Source: Microbacterium sp. AK009
GTDB taxonomy: Bacteria > Actinomycetota > Actinomycetes > Actinomycetales > Microbacteriaceae
Length of the DNA: 64,000 bases
Direction of reading: 5' to 3'
Assembly: GCF_013410955.1 (NCBI RefSeq)
Contig: NZ_JACCCG010000007.1
Location: forward strand, 1-64,000
A program made the position numbers and the translations under genes. The notes under the pieces are model-generated. The model saw nothing but the letters and a program-made list of their open reading frames with translations. It did not search any database and was not told where the DNA came from. Position 1 is the first letter of the stretch; each line of letters opens with the position of its first letter. Below are positions 13,101 through 21,685 of the stretch, piece by piece.

Positions 13101-13547
13101 TCACCGACCGGCGTCGTAGAGGTGCCGGGCGCCGTGACTGAGCACCTTCACGACGACGCCGCGGCGGCGGAGGGCGGCGACGGTGCGCGTCTCCTCCTCG
13201 ATGTCGCGCCCGAGCGCGTGGATGTTCGCGACGACGAGCACATCCCCCTGGCGCAGCGTGCCGAACAGGCGCACCAGCCGCTCCTCCCAGGTCTCGAGGG
13301 TCTCGGGCGCGGGGTGGCGGAACCCTTCGATCGGTACCCCGAAGCGGGTGAGCAACTCGCGCTGTTCGACCACCGAGGGCATGTCGTCGCGGGCGATGAC
13401 GAGCCCGACCAAGCGTGCGCCCGAGGGGCGGGCGGCCCACCAGTCGCGGTCGCGCTGCAATTCGGTGAAGCACTTGGGGCAGTCGGCGGCGTCGTGGGGG
13501 ACGGGGACGGGGCTCGTCTCCATCGCCTCGCCGAATCCCGCAGTCAT
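13101..13547 (-). CDS. Resolvase-like protein lacking catalytic serine
   Basis: The 148-residue protein has the fold pattern of the serine-recombinase N-terminal domain: GLVIARDDMPSVVEQRELL aligns with the usual YARVSTxxQ start, and GDVLVVANIHALGRDIEEE with the GDxLVVxxLDRLGRS segment, followed by LRRRGVVVKVL. At the catalytic position the family's ARVS reads ARDD, so the nucleophilic serine is absent, and there is no DNA-binding tail. An N-terminal CPKC could bind metal. Strand transfer is therefore unlikely and a regulatory or structural role is possible. ATG 13547 is preferred because GAGAAT (13555-13560, minus strand) sits seven bases before it; ATG 13556 is an alternative. Confidence 0.7.
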   Translation of the reverse strand: MTAGFGEAMETSPVPVPHDAADCPKCFTELQRDRDWWAARPSGARLVGLVIARDDMPSVVEQRELLTRFGVPIEGFRHPAPETLETWEERLVRLFGTLRQGDVLVVANIHALGRDIEEETRTVAALRRRGVVVKVLSHGARHLYDAGR

Positions 13548-13598
13548 GGCATCCATTCTCACCCGGGATGACGCGTGCCGCGACCTTCCTCGCCCCTG

Positions 13599-15266
13599 TC
13601 AGTCCTCGCCGTCGAGGCGGAGCTCGAGGCTCAGCTCGTCGGCGTCGAGCTCGGCGAGGGTGTGCCGGAGGACGGCGGTGCTGTACGACCCTCCGGAGGA
13701 CAGCTCGGTGAGCCGCTGTCGCATCGCCCGGATGAGCACGAGCCGCAGCTCGAGCGCGTCGCGCACGAGCGCGGTGGTGTCGTCATCGGGCGGGCGGGTG
13801 TACCGGTCGCCGACCCGGGCGATGAGCTCCGACGGGAAGCTCTCGCCGTCTCGCCGGGCGAGGTTCTCGTCGGCCAGGGCCGCGGCCGCGGCATCCCGCA
13901 GCTCCTGATCCAGCCGCAGCCGCTCCTCGCGCCCCACGGTCTCGTCGCCCTCGCCGTCGAGGCCGAGCATCCGCACGACCCAGGGGAGCGTCGAGCCCTG
14001 CAGCAGCAGGCTGCCGACCGCGACGAGGAAGGCGACGAAGACGAGCAGGTCGCGCGACGGCGTCTCGGCCGGGAGGGTCTGCGCCGCCGCGAGGGTCACG
14101 ACCCCTCGCATGCCCGCCCACACCATGATCGTGCCGTGGCGCCATCCGAGCGGGGTGGTGCGGTGGTACTCGAGGTCTTCGATGAAGCGGAGCACCGGTG
14201 GGCGCGCGCGTTCGGGCACCCTCTCAGGCCAGGTGCGCACCCGCCGGAGGTGAGTGGCCGCGCGGCGGGCGCGTCGCGATTCACCCCACACGAGGACCGA
14301 GACGAACACCACGCGGGCGGCGAGGATGATGAGGAGGGCTGTCGCTGCGAGAAAGACCGCCCGCTCGAGACCGCCCGCGCCGTCGGCGGAGACCGAGTCC
14401 CAGAGGTCCTTCACCTCGAGCCCCATGACGAGGAACACCGCGCCCTCGAGGACGAGCTCGACGGTACGCCAGTTCAACTCGTCCGAGAGGCGCTGCTCGG
14501 GAGTGAAGCGGCGCGCCGCACCCTGCCCGGTGACGATTCCGGCGACGACCGCGGCGACGAGGCCCGAGCCGCCGAGAGCTTCGGTGGGAAGGTAGGCCGC
14601 GAACGGCACGACGAATCCGATGGCGGTGTTGGCGGCGGGATTGCGCACGAGCGCGCGCACCCGCAGATTGACGTAGCCGATGACCGAGCCCACGACGATG
14701 GCGACGACCACACCCCACAGGAACGCCCCGACGATGCCGCCCTCGGGCACCGACCCCGTCACCGCCGCGGCGACCATCGTGCGAAGGATGACGAGCGAGG
14801 TGGCGTCGTTGAGCAGGCTCTCGCCGTCGAGCCAGGTGGTGACGCGCCGGGAGATGCCGAGCCGCTTCGCGATGGAGGTCGCCACCGCGTCGGTGGGGCT
14901 GAGAATCGCGCCGAGCGCGATCGCGAGATACAGATCGAGCCCCGGGATGACGGCGTGGAAGAAGAAGCCGAGCGCGACGGCGCTGACGAGCACGAGCAGC
15001 ACGGCGAGCCCTGAGATGGGTCGCACGTCGCGGCGGAACTCGATCGCGGGAAGCGACACCGCCGCCGAATACAGCAGGGGCGGGAGGACGCCGACGAGGA
15101 TGATCTCGGGGTCGAGCTCGAACGCCGGGACGAACGGCAGCAGGCTGACGCCGAGGCCGAGGAGGACGAGCAGCAGGGGACCGGCGAGCCGCAGGCGCGG
15201 ACCGAGCGCGGTCGCGCCGGCGATGACGAGCACCGTCACCGTGGCGATGACGATGACCTCGATCAC
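13599..15266 (-). CDS. CPA1-type Na+/H+ antiporter
   Basis: The 555-residue protein has about twelve predicted membrane spans in its first 400 residues and a hydrophilic C-terminal tail of about 130. The segment [13 protein letters not shown] and the ion-binding signature [13 protein letters not shown] identify a monovalent cation:proton antiporter of the CPA1/NhaP group, used for pH and sodium homeostasis. GTG 15266 overlaps the mdh stop (GTGA), indicating translational coupling. The open frame continues upstream through mdh, but that part is a shadow. Confidence 0.9.
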   Translation of the reverse strand: MIEVIVIATVTVLVIAGATALGPRLRLAGPLLLVLLGLGVSLLPFVPAFELDPEIILVGVLPPLLYSAAVSLPAIEFRRDVRPISGLAVLLVLVSAVALGFFFHAVIPGLDLYLAIALGAILSPTDAVATSIAKRLGISRRVTTWLDGESLLNDATSLVILRTMVAAAVTGSVPEGGIVGAFLWGVVVAIVVGSVIGYVNLRVRALVRNPAANTAIGFVVPFAAYLPTEALGGSGLVAAVVAGIVTGQGAARRFTPEQRLSDELNWRTVELVLEGAVFLVMGLEVKDLWDSVSADGAGGLERAVFLAATALLIILAARVVFVSVLVWGESRRARRAATHLRRVRTWPERVPERARPPVLRFIEDLEYHRTTPLGWRHGTIMVWAGMRGVVTLAAAQTLPAETPSRDLLVFVAFLVAVGSLLLQGSTLPWVVRMLGLDGEGDETVGREERLRLDQELRDAAAAALADENLARRDGESFPSELIARVGDRYTRPPDDDTTALVRDALELRLVLIRAMRQRLTELSSGGSYSTAVLRHTLAELDADELSLELRLDGED

Positions 15267-16264
15267 GGCAGGATGCCCAGGCTCCGCACGGCATCGCGCT
15301 CGGCGACGAGCTCGTCCACCGAGGCGTCGATGAGCCGCCGTGACCGTTCGTCGACACCGAGATCGGCGACGACCCGGTAGCCCGAGCCGTCGGAAGAGAC
15401 CGGGAACGAGCAGATGAGACCCTCGGGCACGCCGTACTCGCCGTGCGAGACGACCGCCGCCGACGTGCGGAAGCCCCCGAGCACGTCGCTGCGGACGTGC
15501 TCGATCGTCGCGTGCGCAGCCGAGGCGATCGACGACGACCCGCGCACCTCGATGATCTCCGCGCCGCGGCGCGCGACCCGGGGGACGAACTCGTCGTCGA
15601 GCCATGCGAGGGCGGTGTCCACGTCGCCGAGCCGCTCGGCGAGTGCGTCGATGACCGGGCGGCCGGCGACGGTGGCGTGCGACACGTCGGGGTACTGCGT
15701 GGCCGAGTGGTTTCCCCATACGATCACCCCGTCGATGTCGCGGGGGTTCACCTCGAGGGCGGCGGCGAGCTGGCCGACGGCGCGGTTGTGATCGAGGCGG
15801 GTCAGGGCGGTGAAGCGCTCGGGAGGGATGTCGGGGGCGGACGACTGCGCGATGAGGGCGTTGGTGTTCGCGGGGTTCCCCACGGTGACTACGCGGATGG
15901 CGTCGTCGGCGACGTCGTTGAGCGCCGCGCCCTGCGGGCCGAAGATCCCCGCGTTCGCGGCGAGCAGGTCTGCGCGCTCCATGCCGGGGCCGCGGGGGCG
16001 GGCGCCGACGAGCAGGGCGATCTCGCAGCCGTCGAAGGCCGTGCGCGGGTCATCCGAGATCTCGACGCCGGCGAGCAGGGGGAAGGCGCAGTCCTGCAGC
16101 TCCAGCGCCGCACCCTCGGCGGCGCGGAGTCCGGTGGGGATCTCCAGCAGGCGCAGGTTCACCGGGCGCTCCGGACCGAGCATGTCGCCGGCGGCGATGC
16201 GGAACAGCAGGGCGTAGCCGATCTGCCCTCCGGCGCCGGTGAGGGTGATCGTCGTCGCGCGCAT
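15263..16264 (-). CDS. mdh: Malate dehydrogenase
   Basis: This enzyme interconverts malate and oxaloacetate with NAD in the TCA cycle. The 333-residue protein starts with the NAD-binding [16 protein letters not shown] and carries LTRLDHNRA and the catalytic-histidine segment [11 protein letters not shown], typical of cytosolic-type bacterial MDH (about 328 residues). TATGCT on the minus strand (16272-16277) is seven bases before the ATG, suggesting leaderless expression. It is the first gene of a two-gene unit with the antiporter; the pairing has no obvious metabolic logic. Confidence 0.95.
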   Translation of the reverse strand: MRATTITLTGAGGQIGYALLFRIAAGDMLGPERPVNLRLLEIPTGLRAAEGAALELQDCAFPLLAGVEISDDPRTAFDGCEIALLVGARPRGPGMERADLLAANAGIFGPQGAALNDVADDAIRVVTVGNPANTNALIAQSSAPDIPPERFTALTRLDHNRAVGQLAAALEVNPRDIDGVIVWGNHSATQYPDVSHATVAGRPVIDALAERLGDVDTALAWLDDEFVPRVARRGAEIIEVRGSSSIASAAHATIEHVRSDVLGGFRTSAAVVSHGEYGVPEGLICSFPVSSDGSGYRVVADLGVDERSRRLIDASVDELVAERDAVRSLGILP

Positions 16265-16331
16265 GGCTCCGAGCATAGGCCCGGGCGGCGTCGTCCCGTG
16301 AGGAAGTGGCCAGGGGCGGTACCGTGAGCAG

Positions 16332-17207
16332 ATGACGTTCAATGAGAACGCACAGGTCGGCGGGAATACGGCGCGACGACGCGGTGGAGGGCTCGTTCTC
16401 GCCGGTGGCGGCGTGGCCGGTATCGGGGCGATCGCCGTGCTGCTGCTGAACCTGTTCACCGGGGGAGACTTCTCCGGCCTTCTCGGCGGGGGCGGCGTGC
16501 CCGGGGTCGCGGGCGGCGAGGGCAGCGAGATCGCGTCGTGCGAGACCGGAGCCGACGCCAACCGCAATGACGAATGCCGCCTGGCGGCCGGGTCTCTCGT
16601 GCTCGATCAGTACTGGGCCGAACAGGTCGAGGGCTACCGGCAGCCGCAGCTGATCATCGTCGACCAGTCCACCTCGTCGGCGTGCGGCACAGCGTCGAAT
16701 GCGACGGGGCCGTTCTACTGCCCGCCCGAGGAGACGGTGTACATCGACCCCACCTTCTTCGGGCTCCTGCGCGAGCGGTTCGATGCGAGCGCCGGCGAGC
16801 TCGCCCAGCTCTATGTGCTCGCCCACGAGTACGGCCACCACGTGCAGAACATCACCGGCATCACTCAGCAGAACCCCGATAACGGCACCGGCCCCGACAG
16901 CAACGGCGTTCGCATCGAACTGCAGGCCGACTGCTTCGCCGGCGCCTGGGTGGCGGCGATGACGGAACAGCTCGATCAGAACGGCGTGCCGTTCTTCGAG
17001 ACGCCGACGGGCACCCAGATCACCGATGCGCTGAACGCCGCCGCCACGGTCGGCGACGATCACATCCAGCAGGAGTCCGGGGCGCCGGTGAACCCCGAGA
17101 GCTGGACGCACGGGTCGAGCGAGCAGCGGCAGCGCTGGTTCGCTGCGGGCTACCAGGGGGGTGTGGGCGCCTGCGATACGTTCGCGGTCTCGGGGAGCGC
17201 GCTGTGA
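16332..17207 (+). CDS. Membrane-anchored neutral zinc metallopeptidase
   Basis: The 291-residue protein has a short cytoplasmic N-terminus, one predicted membrane span (about 20-45), a Gly-rich linker and an extracellular domain. HEYGHH at 165-170 supplies the HExxH zinc site, and [10 protein letters not shown] downstream contains the third ligand region typical of the YpfJ/neutral zinc metallopeptidase family. Substrates are unknown for the family. TACCGT at 16320-16325 is six bases before the ATG. The stop overlaps the start of the prolyl aminopeptidase gene, so two peptidases are co-expressed. Confidence 0.88.
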   Translation: MTFNENAQVGGNTARRRGGGLVLAGGGVAGIGAIAVLLLNLFTGGDFSGLLGGGGVPGVAGGEGSEIASCETGADANRNDECRLAAGSLVLDQYWAEQVEGYRQPQLIIVDQSTSSACGTASNATGPFYCPPEETVYIDPTFFGLLRERFDASAGELAQLYVLAHEYGHHVQNITGITQQNPDNGTGPDSNGVRIELQADCFAGAWVAAMTEQLDQNGVPFFETPTGTQITDALNAAATVGDDHIQQESGAPVNPESWTHGSSEQRQRWFAAGYQGGVGACDTFAVSGSAL

Positions 17208-18217
17208 AGGGCGGTCCGGCGCACCTCGACGACATCCTCTACCCGCCGATCGAGCCGTATGCGACCGGCGAGCTGCTCGTCGGCGACGGCAACCGGGTCT
17301 ACTGGGAGCAGAGCGGGAACCCCGACGGCAAACCCGTGGTGTTCCTGCACGGCGGCCCCGGGGCGGGTACCTCGCCCTGGCACCGCCGGTTCTTCGACCC
17401 CGAGCGCTACCGCATCGTGCTGTTCGACCAGCGCGGCTGCGGCCGCAGCACTCCGCACGCGTCGTCGCCCGAGGCCGACCTGCGCTTCAACACCACCTGG
17501 CACCTCGTCGCCGACATCGAGCTGCTGCGGCGGAACCTCGGAATCACCCGCTGGCAGGTGTTCGGCGGATCGTGGGGGAGTGCACTTGCCCTCGCCTACG
17601 CCGAGACGCACCCCGAGGCTGTCACCGAGGTGGTGCTGCGCGGCGTCTTCACGCTTCGCCCCCATGAGCTGGAGTGGTTCTACGAGGGGGGTGCCGCGGC
17701 GATCTTCCCTGACCTCTGGGAGGACTACCTCGCACCGATCCCGGTGCTCGAACGCTCTCGCATGATCGAGGCGTACTGCCGTCGGCTCTCCGACCCCGAC
17801 CCGGCCGTCCACGTGCCCGCGGCGAAGGCGTGGACGCGGTGGGAGGCGGCGACCCTGACCCTTCGCCCCGACCCCGACCTCGTCAGCACCATGACCGACG
17901 AGGTCGCGGCGACCGCCTTCGCCCGCATCGAGAACCACTTCTTCATGCACGGCGGATGGTTCACCGAGGAACAGCTGATCCGTGGCGCGACGGCGCTCCG
18001 CGACATCCCTGGGGTCATCGTCCAGGGCAGGTACGACGTCTGCACGCCGGCGATGACGGCGTGGGATCTGCACCGGGCGTGGCCGGAGGCCGAGCTCGTG
18101 ATCATCGACGACGCGGGGCACTCCGCCTCCGAACCGGGGATCGCCGCAGCGCTGCGCGCGGCGACCGACCGGTTCGCGGCGGACGACGCCGCCGCGTCGA
18201 CCGAGGTCACCGAGTGA
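17204..18217 (+). CDS. pip: Prolyl aminopeptidase
   Basis: This alpha/beta hydrolase removes N-terminal proline from peptides. The 337-residue sequence has the oxyanion-hole segment FLHGGPGAG, FDQRGCGRS, and the nucleophile elbow GGSWGS, with a C-terminal histidine in IDDAGHSA, all standard for the Pip family (about 315-330 residues). GTG 17204 overlaps the stop of the zinc metallopeptidase gene by four bases, so it is translationally coupled. It faces the PhyH gene with 27 bases between their stops. Confidence 0.93.
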   Translation: MKGGPAHLDDILYPPIEPYATGELLVGDGNRVYWEQSGNPDGKPVVFLHGGPGAGTSPWHRRFFDPERYRIVLFDQRGCGRSTPHASSPEADLRFNTTWHLVADIELLRRNLGITRWQVFGGSWGSALALAYAETHPEAVTEVVLRGVFTLRPHELEWFYEGGAAAIFPDLWEDYLAPIPVLERSRMIEAYCRRLSDPDPAVHVPAAKAWTRWEAATLTLRPDPDLVSTMTDEVAATAFARIENHFFMHGGWFTEEQLIRGATALRDIPGVIVQGRYDVCTPAMTAWDLHRAWPEAELVIIDDAGHSASEPGIAAALRAATDRFAADDAAASTEVTE

Positions 18218-18244
18218 GTTCCACCCCGCGACTCACCCGGCGAC

Positions 18245-19183
18245 TCACGCGGTGAAGGGCACGCTCCCGGCGCTGCAGTACGACCCCGGCGAGTGCACGA
18301 CGTGCGCGATGCGCAGCTCGGCGTCGACGTCGTCGCCCACCTGGGGTGCGAGGTCGGGCGAGATCCGCCAGTCGAACGCCTCGGCATCGGGGTTCTGCCG
18401 CGCGTGCTCGCGGAGTCCCAGCGGCACGAGCCGGAGGCGCCGGTCCACCCACTCGGCGTCCCAGGGTCCCTCGCGGAGGATCTGCTCGGCCGCGCGGAAT
18501 TCGTAGTAGATCGTCCGGCGCAGGCGATTACCGGTCACGGCCTCCGAGCCGTGGACGATCATCACGTCGTGCACGAGCACGTCGCCGGGGTTCAGCTCGA
18601 CCTGGATGACCCCGGGCGCGTCCCATCCGTACTCCTCCTGCAGCTGACAGACGTCGACCGGGGCGAGGTGGGAGCCGGGGGCGACCCGGAGGGCGCCCTC
18701 GCCGGCGCGGGAGGCGTCGAGGTAGACGTCGATGTTGAAGATGCGGTTCGTGCGGGGGTGCACGGCGTCCTGGTGCCAGTCGATCGCGGCCCCGTCGCCG
18801 GCGTCCTTGAACACCAGCGACTCGTAGGTCGGGACGAAGTCCGTGCCGGCGAGGCTCTCAGCGATCCCCAGCACCGCGGGGCTGCCCAGCAGCTCGAGCG
18901 AGGCGGCCTGGCCCTTGTTGTGGAGGTAGTCGACGCGGAACATGCGCTTCTGCCCGCCACGGTTCGCCCAGGCGTAGTCCGCCGCGTCGGGGTGATCAGG
19001 ACCGAGGGCGCGCCCCTCGGTCATCCAGGCATCGGATGCCGCGCGGAGGCGCTCCAGCAGGGGAGCGGGGATCCGGTCGCGGAGCACCAGGTAGCCGTGG
19101 GCGTCGAAGAACGCGATCTCTTCGGAAGTCAGGTGCCACGCGCGCGTCGGTGCGGGGGTGCGGGTGAGGGTGGTGTCGGTCAT
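18245..19183 (-). CDS. Phytanoyl-CoA dioxygenase (PhyH) family protein
   Basis: The 312-residue protein belongs to the Fe(II)/2-oxoglutarate-dependent PhyH family. IDWHQDAVHPRTN gives the HxD iron ligands and VHDVMIVHGSEAVTGNRLRRTIYYEF gives the distal histidine and the arginine for 2-oxoglutarate. The substrate cannot be read from sequence; members hydroxylate lipids, ectoine or small metabolites. It is divergent from an AraC-type regulator with only 65 bases between starts, so that regulator probably controls it. TAGCGT (minus strand, 19191-19196) is seven bases upstream of the ATG. Confidence 0.87.
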   Translation of the reverse strand: MTDTTLTRTPAPTRAWHLTSEEIAFFDAHGYLVLRDRIPAPLLERLRAASDAWMTEGRALGPDHPDAADYAWANRGGQKRMFRVDYLHNKGQAASLELLGSPAVLGIAESLAGTDFVPTYESLVFKDAGDGAAIDWHQDAVHPRTNRIFNIDVYLDASRAGEGALRVAPGSHLAPVDVCQLQEEYGWDAPGVIQVELNPGDVLVHDVMIVHGSEAVTGNRLRRTIYYEFRAAEQILREGPWDAEWVDRRLRLVPLGLREHARQNPDAEAFDWRISPDLAPQVGDDVDAELRIAHVVHSPGSYCSAGSVPFTA

Positions 19184-19217
19184 GGCAAGAACGCTACGGA
19201 GCACTCCGTCGTAGATC

Positions 19218-19247
19218 TTCCCGGGATGCATGGCAGAATTCCGGGAT
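19218..19247. promoter_or_regulatory. Direct repeats between phyH and araC-type genes
   Basis: TTCCCGGGAT (19218-19227) and TTCCGGGAT (19239-19247) form a direct repeat with about two helical turns between copies, in the 65-base divergent promoter region. AraC-family proteins typically bind such direct repeats. Binding by the adjacent regulator is inference. Confidence 0.4.
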
Positions 19248-19248
19248 C

Positions 19249-20058
19249 ATGAGGATGCTGGAGGAGCGGCCGGAGTGGTTCGGCTTGGCGTCGTTCCGCG
19301 GAGCGGTACCGGCGATGTTCGCCGCGCACCGGCACGATGACCTCGAAGTCAACGCCGCGCCGTCACCGCTGGTGTACCTCATCGATGGGCGCGAGGTCAC
19401 GATCCCGGCGGGGAGCCTGGGGGTGTTCTGGGCGGCCCGGCCGCACCGGCTGGTCACCGCTGTCGACGAGGTGAGCTGGCTCACCGTGCCGCTCGGGGTC
19501 GCCCTCGGCTGGTCGTTGCCGGGCGGATTCATCGGCTCTCTCCTCGCCGGCGACCTCGTGCTGGTGTCGGAAGGCGCAGGGCTCGCGCTCGCCGAGCGCG
19601 CGGAGCTGTGGGCCGGCGCGCTCTCGCACGAGCCCGGCGACGTCGAGCGGCGCGCGGCAGAGCTCGAAGTCGAGGCGCTCCTGCGGCGGATCGCCGCGCG
19701 CCGCACGGAGGTCGCCCCGGGGCATCCGGGGGTCAAGGGCACAGCCGGAGAGATGGCCGCCTTCATCTCGGAGCGCTCGGGCGACGACCTGCGGGTGGAG
19801 GATGTCGCCCGGCACGTGCACCTGCATCCGCAGTACGCCATGACGCTGTTCCGGCGGGCGCTCGGCATCACGATCGGCGAGTACCTGCTGCAGTGCCGGG
19901 TCGCGCGGGCGCAGCGGCTGCTGCTGACGACCGACCTGCCCATCAGCGAAGTCGGCTTCGCCGCCGGGTTCGGCTCGCAGAGCCAGTTCTACGCGCGATT
20001 CCGCGATCGCTGCGGGGAAGCGCCCGCCGCGTACCGGCGGCGGCTCGCCGGCGCCTGA
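19249..20058 (+). CDS. AraC-family transcriptional regulator
   Basis: The 269-residue protein has an N-terminal cupin-like sensing domain (about 1-120, with REVTIPAGSLGVFWAARPHR) and a C-terminal double helix-turn-helix domain (about 165-265) ending ISEVGFAAGFGSQSQFYARFRDRCGEAPAAYRRR, the AraC signature. It is divergent from the PhyH dioxygenase gene and is the natural candidate for its regulator, responding to an unknown ligand. ATG 19249 begins right after the direct repeat, which could allow autoregulation. Confidence 0.88.
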   Translation: MRMLEERPEWFGLASFRGAVPAMFAAHRHDDLEVNAAPSPLVYLIDGREVTIPAGSLGVFWAARPHRLVTAVDEVSWLTVPLGVALGWSLPGGFIGSLLAGDLVLVSEGAGLALAERAELWAGALSHEPGDVERRAAELEVEALLRRIAARRTEVAPGHPGVKGTAGEMAAFISERSGDDLRVEDVARHVHLHPQYAMTLFRRALGITIGEYLLQCRVARAQRLLLTTDLPISEVGFAAGFGSQSQFYARFRDRCGEAPAAYRRRLAGA

Positions 20059-20197
20059 CGAGCTTCGGGGATTCGCGCCTACTTCAGAGCCGACCCCGGC
20101 ACCTCGTCCGGAGTTCGCGCGGTTCTCCGAAGCCGGAGGGCAGGGCGGGGAGCAGGACAGGGGGAGATGGGCGGGGATGCGGGCGGGAGGCGACGCT

Positions 20198-20509
20198 TCA
20201 GGCGTCGAGTACGCGCCACTCGGCGAAGAAGTCCCGCACCGTCTTCTCACCGAGGTCGCGCCGCACCGTTTCGAGCAGGCGGCTCGCCTCGGCATCCGTT
20301 CCGGCGTTCACGCGGAGCACCGGAGCGTCGCTGTCGGAGCGCACCACCACGAGGTCGAACGTGGGGGCGGCGAGGTCGTCGCCCCCACCCATGACGGCCA
20401 GCGCGAACGCGCCGAGGTACTTCGCTGCGCGCTTCAGCGGCGACGGATGCCGCACCTCCAGCCGTGCCTCGAGCACGCGCGCCGCGAGGGTGCTGTCGTC
20501 GAGGTTCAC
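20198..20509 (-). CDS. Conserved hypothetical protein after lacI-type gene
   Basis: The 103-residue protein (from GTG 20509) is not recognised. It is soluble, with a helical start (ARVLEARLEVRHPSPLKRAAKYLG), a central beta segment (TFDLVVVRSDSDAPVLRVNAGTD) and a charged end RRDLGEKTVRDFFAEWRVLD. The start overlaps the stop of the LacI-type gene in GTGA, so the two are co-translated. It may assist that locus or simply ride along. Confidence 0.65.
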   Translation of the reverse strand: MNLDDSTLAARVLEARLEVRHPSPLKRAAKYLGAFALAVMGGGDDLAAPTFDLVVVRSDSDAPVLRVNAGTDAEASRLLETVRRDLGEKTVRDFFAEWRVLDA

Positions 20510-21525
20510 GCCGACTCCCGCCACACCGTCTCGCACTCGAGCATCACCTCGGCGCCGCCGGGGGCGCCGCCGATCCGGTCGAGCACCAGCCGCGCCGCCT
20601 CGGCGCCCAGCCGTGCCGCGGGCTGGCGCACGGTCGACAGGGCCGGCAGGGTGCGGCGCGCCCACGCCGAGTCGTCGAAGCCGACCACGCCGACATCCTC
20701 GGGCACGCGGCGTCCGGCCGCGCGCAGGGCCTCCACCGCCCCGGCGGCGACGGCATCGGAGGCTGCGAAGACGCCGTCGATGTCGGGTGAGCGCGCTAAC
20801 AGCGCCTGCATGCCCTCCCTCCCCGCCGAGTACGAGTACAGCGGCACGGGTTCGACCAGAGTCTCGTCGAACCGGTCGCCGAGCGCCTCGCGGAATCCGG
20901 CGAGGCGATCGGACCCCGAGTCGCGGTCGAGCGCGGCGGCGATCATCCCGATCCGCCGGCGACCCGTCTCGACCAGGCGCGAGGTGATGGCCCGGGCCGA
21001 CCCGCGGTTGTCGATGACGACGAACGAGGCCGAGGAGGCGCCGGGAGGGTGGCCCACATACGCCGCGGGCAGTTGGAGGCGCTCCACGACCCGCGTGATC
21101 GGGTCGTTCGCGCGGGCCGAGACGATGATGACGCCGTCGACGAAGCCGCCGGAGAGGTAGCGGGCGACACGGTCGGTGTCGCGGCCGGTGTCGGCGATGA
21201 GGACGGCCATCTGATGGTCGGCCTCCGAGAGGGCGGCGTTGGCGCCCAGCAGGATCTCGCCGATGTTCGGATCCTCGATGAACAGCGAGTGGGGCTCGTG
21301 CACGATGAAACCGACCGCCTGGCTCCGCTGCATGACGAGGTTGCGCGCCGCGGTGTTCGGCACGTATCCGACCTTTGCGATCGCCGCTTCGATGGCCTCG
21401 CGTGCGCCGGACGAGACATAGCGGTCGCCGTTGACGTACCGGCTGACCGTGCCGCGCGAGACCCCGGCCTCCTGCGCCACATCGTGCACGGTGGCACGCT
21501 TCGGGCGCACGGGCGGAGAGGTCAC
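20506..21525 (-). CDS. LacI-family repressor of the galactoside locus
   Basis: The 339-residue regulator has a LacI helix-turn-helix at its N-terminus (ATVHDVAQEAGVSRGTVSRYVNGD), the hinge region VGYVPNTAARNLV and a periplasmic-binding-protein-like ligand domain. It is divergent from a GH42 beta-galactosidase and importer genes, and the 160-base intergenic region holds two near-identical 14-base palindromes, so it very likely represses that operon and itself. The inducer is probably a galactoside, which is inference. GTG 21525 is preferred because TACAGT (minus strand, 21532-21537) lies six bases upstream; the open frame continues to 21738 across the operators. Confidence 0.92.
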   Translation of the reverse strand: MTSPPVRPKRATVHDVAQEAGVSRGTVSRYVNGDRYVSSGAREAIEAAIAKVGYVPNTAARNLVMQRSQAVGFIVHEPHSLFIEDPNIGEILLGANAALSEADHQMAVLIADTGRDTDRVARYLSGGFVDGVIIVSARANDPITRVVERLQLPAAYVGHPPGASSASFVVIDNRGSARAITSRLVETGRRRIGMIAAALDRDSGSDRLAGFREALGDRFDETLVEPVPLYSYSAGREGMQALLARSPDIDGVFAASDAVAAGAVEALRAAGRRVPEDVGVVGFDDSAWARRTLPALSTVRQPAARLGAEAARLVLDRIGGAPGGAEVMLECETVWRESA

Positions 21526-21560
21526 GAGGCCACTGTAGCCCCCGCCGTCCGACTTTCCGC

Positions 21561-21649
21561 TTGACAGCTGACCCGCGGAGATGCCAGTGTGTGTACGTTC
21601 ACAGACTCTCGACGAGGAGTTGTCGTCCGGGAAACTGTGCACGTTCACA
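21561..21649 (+). promoter_or_regulatory. Two LacI-type operators and promoter of GH42 operon
   Basis: TGTGTACGTTCACA (21590-21603) and TGTGCACGTTCACA (21636-21649) are imperfect palindromes of the half-site TGTGNACG with a central CG, as LacI/GalR proteins bind. They differ at one base and lie 46 bases apart, which would allow looping or cooperative binding. TTGACA at 21561-21566 could be the -35 element, with CAGTGT (21585-21590) as a weak -10 running into the first operator. Confidence 0.75.
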
Positions 21650-21685
21650 CAGCAACCGCAGACAACACCGTATATCTGGAGATCC

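Noticed and set aside
21581..21685. ATG 21581 as start of the GH42 gene
   Set aside because: The frame from there runs through both LacI operators and lacks family similarity before GTG 21686.
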